DNA of 10,627 nucleotides from Streptosporangiaceae bacterium (GTDB taxonomy: Bacteria > Actinomycetota > Actinomycetes > Streptosporangiales > Streptosporangiaceae). The stretch is from NCBI GenBank assembly GCA_030052355.1, contig JASIGS010000076.1:1-10627 (forward strand). The letters are read 5' to 3'. Positions within the stretch are counted from its first letter, which is position 1, and each line of letters starts with the position of its first letter. Of the stretch, positions 6,549-10,627 are shown piece after piece. A program made the translations under genes and the position numbers. The notes under the pieces were generated by a model that made no database searches, was not told where the DNA came from, and saw only the letters and a list, made by a program, of their open reading frames with translations.

Positions 6549-7673
6549 ATGGCGCACGATCAGGGGGGAACGAGTCTGTACCCCGCGGACCGTCTCGGTC
6601 AGGTGGCTGCCGCCACGGCCGCTGCCGGGCTGGACGCCTTGCTGCTCACCCCAGGCCCGGATCTGCGCTACGTGACCGGCTATGACGCCCATCAGCTCGA
6701 GCGGCTGACCTGCCTGGTACTGCCGGCCGGACACGACCCGTTCCTCGTAGTGCCGCGACTGGAACTGCCGGCCGCGCAGGCGTCCCCGGCCGGTTCCCTT
6801 GGCGTGGAACTGATCGCCTGGGAAGAGACAGACGACCCGTACGCGCTGGTAGCCAGCAGGCTCGGCGCCGTCGCCTCGGTCGGCCTGTCGGACCGGATGT
6901 GGGCGCTGATGGTGCTGCGGTTCGCCCGCGCCATGCCGGGCGTCAGGCAGCACCTTGCCAGCGCGGCGCTGCGCGAACTGCGTGCCCGCAAGAGCCCGGC
7001 CGAGGTAGCTGCGCTGCTGGCCGCGGGCGAGGCTATCGACAGGGTGCACGCCCGGCTGCCTGGCTGGCTGCTGCCCGGCCGCACCGAGCGGGAGGTCGCC
7101 GCCGACATCGCCGACGCGATCCTTGCGGAGGGCCACGCCACGGTGGACTTCACGATCGTCGCGTCCGGGCCGAACGCGGCGAGCCCGCACCACACGGCGA
7201 GCGACCGGGTGCTGCGCCGCGGCGACGCCGTCGTGGTCGACATCGGCGGCACGATGCCGACCGGGTACTGCTCGGACTGCACCCGCACGTACGCGATCGG
7301 TGACGCGCCGCCCGACTTCGCTGCCTACTACGAGGTGCTGCGGTTCGCGCAGGAGGCCGCGTGCGAGGCGATCCGGCCAGGCGTCGCGGCCGAGACGATA
7401 GACGCGGCAGCGCGCGATCCGATCGCGGCGGCCGGGTACGGCGAGTACTTCGTGCACAGGACCGGGCACGGCATCGGGCTGGAGACGCACGAAGACCCCT
7501 ACATCGTGTCCGGCAACGCTGAGCCGCTGCAGCCGGGACACGCGTTCTCGGTCGAGCCCGGCATCTACCCTGGGCCGCACGGAGCGAGGATCGAGGACAT
7601 CGTGGTGTGCACGGAGGACGGCTGCCAGCGACTGAATAACGTCACGCGCGAGCTAGTCGTCGTGGAGGCCTGA
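6549..7673 (+). CDS. M24 family metallopeptidase, Xaa-Pro dipeptidase/aminopeptidase type
   Basis: This cytoplasmic pita-bread metallopeptidase of the prolidase/aminopeptidase P group is expected to release an N-terminal residue ahead of proline or to split Xaa-Pro dipeptides. The 374 residues hold an N-terminal creatinase-like domain (about 12-145) and a catalytic domain. All five metal ligands can be placed: Asp231 (VVVDIGG), Asp243 (SDCTRT), His307 (HRTGHGIG), Glu336 (SVEPGIY) and Glu349 (ARIEDIV). His214 and His303 occupy the usual substrate-side positions. No signal peptide is seen. By sequence type and position it corresponds to M. tuberculosis Rv2089c, named pepE; I leave the symbol blank because the exact specificity is not shown by sequence. 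It starts 60 bases after the exonuclease stop, probably on one transcript, and its TGA shares a base with the next ATG. Confidence 0.92.
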   Translation: MAHDQGGTSLYPADRLGQVAAATAAAGLDALLLTPGPDLRYVTGYDAHQLERLTCLVLPAGHDPFLVVPRLELPAAQASPAGSLGVELIAWEETDDPYALVASRLGAVASVGLSDRMWALMVLRFARAMPGVRQHLASAALRELRARKSPAEVAALLAAGEAIDRVHARLPGWLLPGRTEREVAADIADAILAEGHATVDFTIVASGPNAASPHHTASDRVLRRGDAVVVDIGGTMPTGYCSDCTRTYAIGDAPPDFAAYYEVLRFAQEAACEAIRPGVAAETIDAAARDPIAAAGYGEYFVHRTGHGIGLETHEDPYIVSGNAEPLQPGHAFSVEPGIYPGPHGARIEDIVVCTEDGCQRLNNVTRELVVVEA

Positions 7674-8833
7674 TGCCGGCCGTCTCGCGTGAGCCCAGGG
7701 ACGAGGCGGCCGCTGCACTGTTCGGCCTTGCCAGGGAACTGGCCGATGGCGAGCTGCGGCCACGGGCTGACGCGGCCGAGAAGACGGGCACGTTCCCTCG
7801 TGAGACGTTCCGCGTGCTCGGCAGGGCCGGCCTGCTGGGCCTGCCCTACGACGAGCAGTTCGGCGGCGGCAGCCAGCCGTACGAGACTTACCTGCAGGTG
7901 GTGGAGGAACTGGCCACCGCGTGGCTCACCGTCGGGCTGGGGATCAGCGTGCACACGCTGACGTGCTACCCGCTGGCCACCGCCGGGACGGACGAGCAGC
8001 GCAAGCGCTGGCTGCCGGACATGCTGGCCGGTGACTTGCTCGGCGCGTACTGCCTGTCCGAGCCCGGCAGCGGCTCCGATGCCGCCGCGCTGCGGACCAG
8101 GGCCGCGGCAGACGGCGACGACTACGTGGTCGACGGGGTCAAGGCGTGGACCACGCACGCCGGGCAGGCGGACTTCTACACGCTCTTCGCCCGTACGGGC
8201 GGCGACCACGAGGGATCCGGCCGGGCGAGCGGGATCTCGTGCTTCCACGTTCCCGCCGTAACGCCGGGCGTGGTGGCGGGCCGGGCTGAGCACAAGATGG
8301 GCATGCGCGGCTCGGTGACGGGGCAGATGGTCTTCTCTTCGGCCAGGCTGCCGGCCGACCACCTGGTGGGTGAGCCCGGTCGCGGCTTCCCGATCGCGCT
8401 GTCGGCGCTGGACGCCGGCCGCCTCGGGATCGCGGCGTGCGCCACCGGGGTCGCTCAGGCCGCGCTGGACTGCGCGGTGGGCTACGCGCGGCAGCGCACC
8501 CAGTTCGGCAGGCCGGTGATCGAATTCCAGGGCCTGCAGTTCATGCTCGCCGACATGGCGACCGGCGTGGCCGCGGCCCGCGCGCTGTACCTGAGCGCGG
8601 CCAGGCGCAAGGACGCCGGCCTGCCGTACGGGCAGCAGGCGGCCATGGCCAAGCTGCTAGCGACCGACACCGCGATGCGGGTCACCACCGACGCGGTTCA
8701 GGTTCTCGGCGGCTACGGCTACGTCGAGGACTTTCCCGCGGAGCGGCTCATGCGCGAGGCCAAGGTGCTTCAGATCGTGGAGGGCACCAACCAGATCCAG
8801 CGGCTGGTCATCGGCAGGGAACTGGCCAGGTAG
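7673..8833 (+). CDS. Acyl-CoA dehydrogenase, FAD-dependent
   Basis: The enzyme would introduce a trans-2,3 double bond into an acyl-CoA, passing electrons through FAD to electron-transferring flavoprotein; whether the substrate is a fatty or branched-chain acyl-CoA cannot be read from the sequence. The 386 residues have the expected length and order: an N-terminal helical domain, AYCLSEPGSGSD (125-136) at the flavin and substrate site, KMGMRGSVTG (208-217), YARQRTQFGRPV (271-282), QVLGGYGYVEDFPAERLMRE (343-362) and QIVEGTNQIQ (367-376). Glu370 is the catalytic base position. The start is ATG 7673, overlapping the peptidase stop as TGATG, with GGAGG (7664-7668) four bases upstream, so translation is probably coupled. 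It ends 17 bases from the convergent debranching-enzyme stop. Confidence 0.93.
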   Translation: MPAVSREPRDEAAAALFGLARELADGELRPRADAAEKTGTFPRETFRVLGRAGLLGLPYDEQFGGGSQPYETYLQVVEELATAWLTVGLGISVHTLTCYPLATAGTDEQRKRWLPDMLAGDLLGAYCLSEPGSGSDAAALRTRAAADGDDYVVDGVKAWTTHAGQADFYTLFARTGGDHEGSGRASGISCFHVPAVTPGVVAGRAEHKMGMRGSVTGQMVFSSARLPADHLVGEPGRGFPIALSALDAGRLGIAACATGVAQAALDCAVGYARQRTQFGRPVIEFQGLQFMLADMATGVAAARALYLSAARRKDAGLPYGQQAAMAKLLATDTAMRVTTDAVQVLGGYGYVEDFPAERLMREAKVLQIVEGTNQIQRLVIGRELAR

Positions 8834-8850
8834 CGGCTCGGCGGCGAGGG

Positions 8851-10627
8851 CTAGCGCAGCGTAAACCGGTCGGTGTTGATACGGCCGCGCCCGCAGGCGT
8901 CGATCCGGTGCCAGCGTCCCGGCACGTCGAGCAGCTCGAGGTGACCGATCCGCTTCGGCAGCGCCGGGTCGACGACCAGCTTGTCGCCCTGCGGCTCGAG
9001 TCCGAGCGCGGTGCGCAGCAACAGCAGTGGCGTCCCGGCCGACCATGCCTGCGGGCTGCAGGCTGTCGGGTAGCGGACCGGATACATGGTCTTGCTCCGC
9101 GGGTAGCCGCCGAACGCCTCGGGGAGCCTGCCCTGGAAGAGCTCCGCTGCGTCCAGGATCCCGGCGGCTATGGCCGCGGCTTCCTCGGCGAACCCGTAGC
9201 GGCGCAGGCCCCACGCGATGAACGAGTTGTCGAACGGCCAGACCGTGCCCACGTGGTAGCCGATCGGGTTGTAGCGCGCCTCGCCCTCGGCCATCGTGCG
9301 CACGCCCCAGCCCGAGAACAGCTGCGGGCTCAGCAGGTGGCGCGCGACCGCGCGGGCCTTGTGCTTGTCGACGATGCCGCTCCAGAGCAGGTGGCCGATG
9401 TTCGACGTGAGAGCGTCCACCTGCCGGCCGTCACAGTCGAGCGCGAGGGCGAAGTACTCGCCGTCCTCCACCCAGAAGTCACGGTTGAACCGGCGCTTGA
9501 GGTCGCCGGCCTCCTTCTCCAGCCGGTCGGCGAATGCGGGGTCCTTCCAGACCAGCCGGGCCAGCCGAGCGCCGCGCATCTTGGCGTCGTAGGCGTATCC
9601 CTGGAGCTCGCAGGTGGCGCGGGGGAAGCCGGGCAGGTCGCCGTTGCGGTAGCAGATGGAGTCCCAGGAGTCCTTCCAGCACTGGTTCTCCAGGCCGGTC
9701 TTCTCGTTTCTCGTCTGGTACGACACGTAGCCGTTGCCCTGCAGGTCGGCGTACTCGTCGATCCAGTTCAGCGCCGCCCGGGCGGCGTGCTCGAGCTTGC
9801 CGACGAGCTTGGCATCGCCCGTCCAGCGCTCGTACTCGTCGAGCAAGACGACGAACAGCGGCGTGGCGTCGGCGTTGCCGTAGTAGGGCGAGTGCGGCCG
9901 CTCCTCGAACGCGGTCATTTCGCCGTAGCGAATCTCGTGCAGGATGCGGCCAGGGTCCTCGTCACGGAAGTCGTCGATCCGCGTGCCCTGCCGCTCGGCG
10001 AGGGCCAGCAGGGTGGTCTGTGCCAGTTCGGAAGTGAACGGCAGCGCCTGCAGGCTGGTGAAGATGCTGTCCCGGCCGAAGATCGTCATGAACCAGGGAA
10101 GTCCGGCGGCGGGCAGGGCGCGGCCGGGCAAGGTCAGCGTGGAGAACCGAAGTGCCGCGAGGTCGGTCAGGCACCGCTGGTAGATGGCGCCGAGCGGCTC
10201 CCAGTCGCACTCCAGCACCGGGGCCTGCCCGAGCCACTTCGCCAGGCCCCTGGCCATGTCCTGCTGCAGGTGCGGCCGGCCGTCCGGGGTCGGGGGCACC
10301 AGGGCACCCGTCATTGAGGCGGTCGACGCCATCACTTCGATCTCCGTCTGCCACTCGCCGTGCGGCGGCACGGTGATGGTGAACGACAGGCCCTTGTCGT
10401 CGATGCTCGCTGGTGCGCTTGACGATATGCGCGTCTCCCGCAGGTAGGTGTCCCGCCGGTAGGACAGCACGAGGCAGTCGTCGAGCGCGCGAGCCTGGTA
10501 GCTTCCCTTCTTCTTGAGCGCGTCCTTGACCTCGAAGAGGTCGGCGAAGTCGCTCGCGGCGTCGATGCGGATGTCCAGGTCGGCTGGCACGTTGTCGTGG
10601 TTCAGCACCCGGATCTGCTCCCGGAAG
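8851..10627 (-). CDS. Glycogen-debranching-type glycosidase (amylo-alpha-1,6-glucosidase family), 5' end missing
   Basis: The gene runs off the right edge: the frame stays open to the last base, reading FREQIRV into LNHDNVPADL, so the GTG at 10608 is an internal Val and not the start. About 591 residues are visible; relatives are usually near 700, so roughly 100 are missing. The N-terminal part (DAASDFADLFEVKDA, then RRDTYLRETRISSSAP) is the beta-sandwich domain of bacterial debranching-type proteins. The rest is an (alpha/alpha)6 glycosidase domain, with PWFMTIFGRDS (GRDS at 10077-10066), GNADATPLFV, NQCWKDSWDS and LPEAFGGYP; the acidic residues in these motifs are the likely catalytic ones. 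It would hydrolyse alpha-1,6 or related linkages in glycogen or oligosaccharides; exact substrate is inferred. No signal peptide can be judged. It is convergent with the acyl-CoA dehydrogenase gene, 17 bases apart. Confidence 0.88.
   Translation of the reverse strand, partial: FREQIRVLNHDNVPADLDIRIDAASDFADLFEVKDALKKKGSYQARALDDCLVLSYRRDTYLRETRISSSAPASIDDKGLSFTITVPPHGEWQTEIEVMASTASMTGALVPPTPDGRPHLQQDMARGLAKWLGQAPVLECDWEPLGAIYQRCLTDLAALRFSTLTLPGRALPAAGLPWFMTIFGRDSIFTSLQALPFTSELAQTTLLALAERQGTRIDDFRDEDPGRILHEIRYGEMTAFEERPHSPYYGNADATPLFVVLLDEYERWTGDAKLVGKLEHAARAALNWIDEYADLQGNGYVSYQTRNEKTGLENQCWKDSWDSICYRNGDLPGFPRATCELQGYAYDAKMRGARLARLVWKDPAFADRLEKEAGDLKRRFNRDFWVEDGEYFALALDCDGRQVDALTSNIGHLLWSGIVDKHKARAVARHLLSPQLFSGWGVRTMAEGEARYNPIGYHVGTVWPFDNSFIAWGLRRYGFAEEAAAIAAGILDAAELFQGRLPEAFGGYPRSKTMYPVRYPTACSPQAWSAGTPLLLLRTALGLEPQGDKLVVDPALPKRIGHLELLDVPGRWHRIDACGRGRINTDRFTLR

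Noticed and set aside
5220..7580. Minus-strand frame continuous with the dioxygenase, allowing a 971-residue protein
   Set aside because: The upstream part is antisense to the exonuclease and peptidase and has no recognisable domain. AGGAGG before the ATG at 5219 and the normal family length fix the real start.
8837..8848. CTCG-GCGG-CGAG hairpin between the convergent dehydrogenase and debranching genes, as a bidirectional terminator
   Set aside because: A four-pair stem with no T-tract on either strand is no more than chance in this base composition.
8437..10317. 626-codon plus-strand frame over the dehydrogenase end and debranching enzyme
   Set aside because: Low-complexity shadow of two well-supported genes in other frames; it contains no motif of its own.
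10606..10608. GTG as the start of the debranching-type enzyme
   Set aside because: The frame continues upstream to the window edge with family-like sequence (FREQIRV), so this is an internal Val codon.
1..10627. CRISPR arrays, tRNA or rRNA genes, insertion sequences, attachment sites
   Set aside because: I saw no regularly spaced repeats, no tRNA-like TPsiC arm and 3' acceptor, no transposase motifs and no terminal inverted repeats.

Overview
The window is chromosomal DNA from a high-GC Gram-positive bacterium of the Actinomycetota. The reasons are the strong G/C bias at third codon positions, which also opens many long spurious antisense frames, and the order of the genes. A WYL-domain protein of the PafC type is followed by tatA, tatC and a Ski2/Mtr4-like helicase of the HelY type. 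Further along come a stand-alone 5'-3' exonuclease and an M24 peptidase. From memory this matches the Mycobacterium tuberculosis segment Rv2095c (pafC) to Rv2089c (pepE), downstream of the Pup-proteasome genes. The genus cannot be settled from the sequence alone.

Layout: 1-200 (+) is the C-terminal end of a PafC-like regulator. After a 153-base gap come tatA (354-725, +) and tatC (744-1694, +), which together supply the pore subunit and substrate receptor of the twin-arginine protein export system; no tatB lies here. The helicase helY (1753-4668, +) follows and may be translated from its own leaderless transcript. Convergent to it, with the two stop codons overlapping, is a small cupin thiol dioxygenase (4665-5219, -) of the cysteine or 3-mercaptopropionate dioxygenase family. 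A 360-base divergent intergenic region (5220-5579) separates this gene from a rightward run: 5'-3' exonuclease (5580-6488), M24 Xaa-Pro-type peptidase (6549-7673) and acyl-CoA dehydrogenase (7673-8833). The last two are joined by a TGATG stop/start overlap. Convergent to this run is the 3' part of a glycogen-debranching-type glycosidase (8851 to beyond 10627, -).

Most of the window is conserved housekeeping: protein export, RNA/DNA processing, peptide turnover, and acyl-CoA and glycogen metabolism. I see no mobile element, CRISPR array, tRNA or rRNA, and no clear undescribed multi-gene system. The items most worth a second look are the unusual active-site positions in the thiol dioxygenase, which sits where M. 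tuberculosis has the unrelated Rv2091c. Also of interest are the repeat-built Asp/Ser/Gly insertion in helY, the short in-frame repeat in tatA, and the probable leaderless start of helY.
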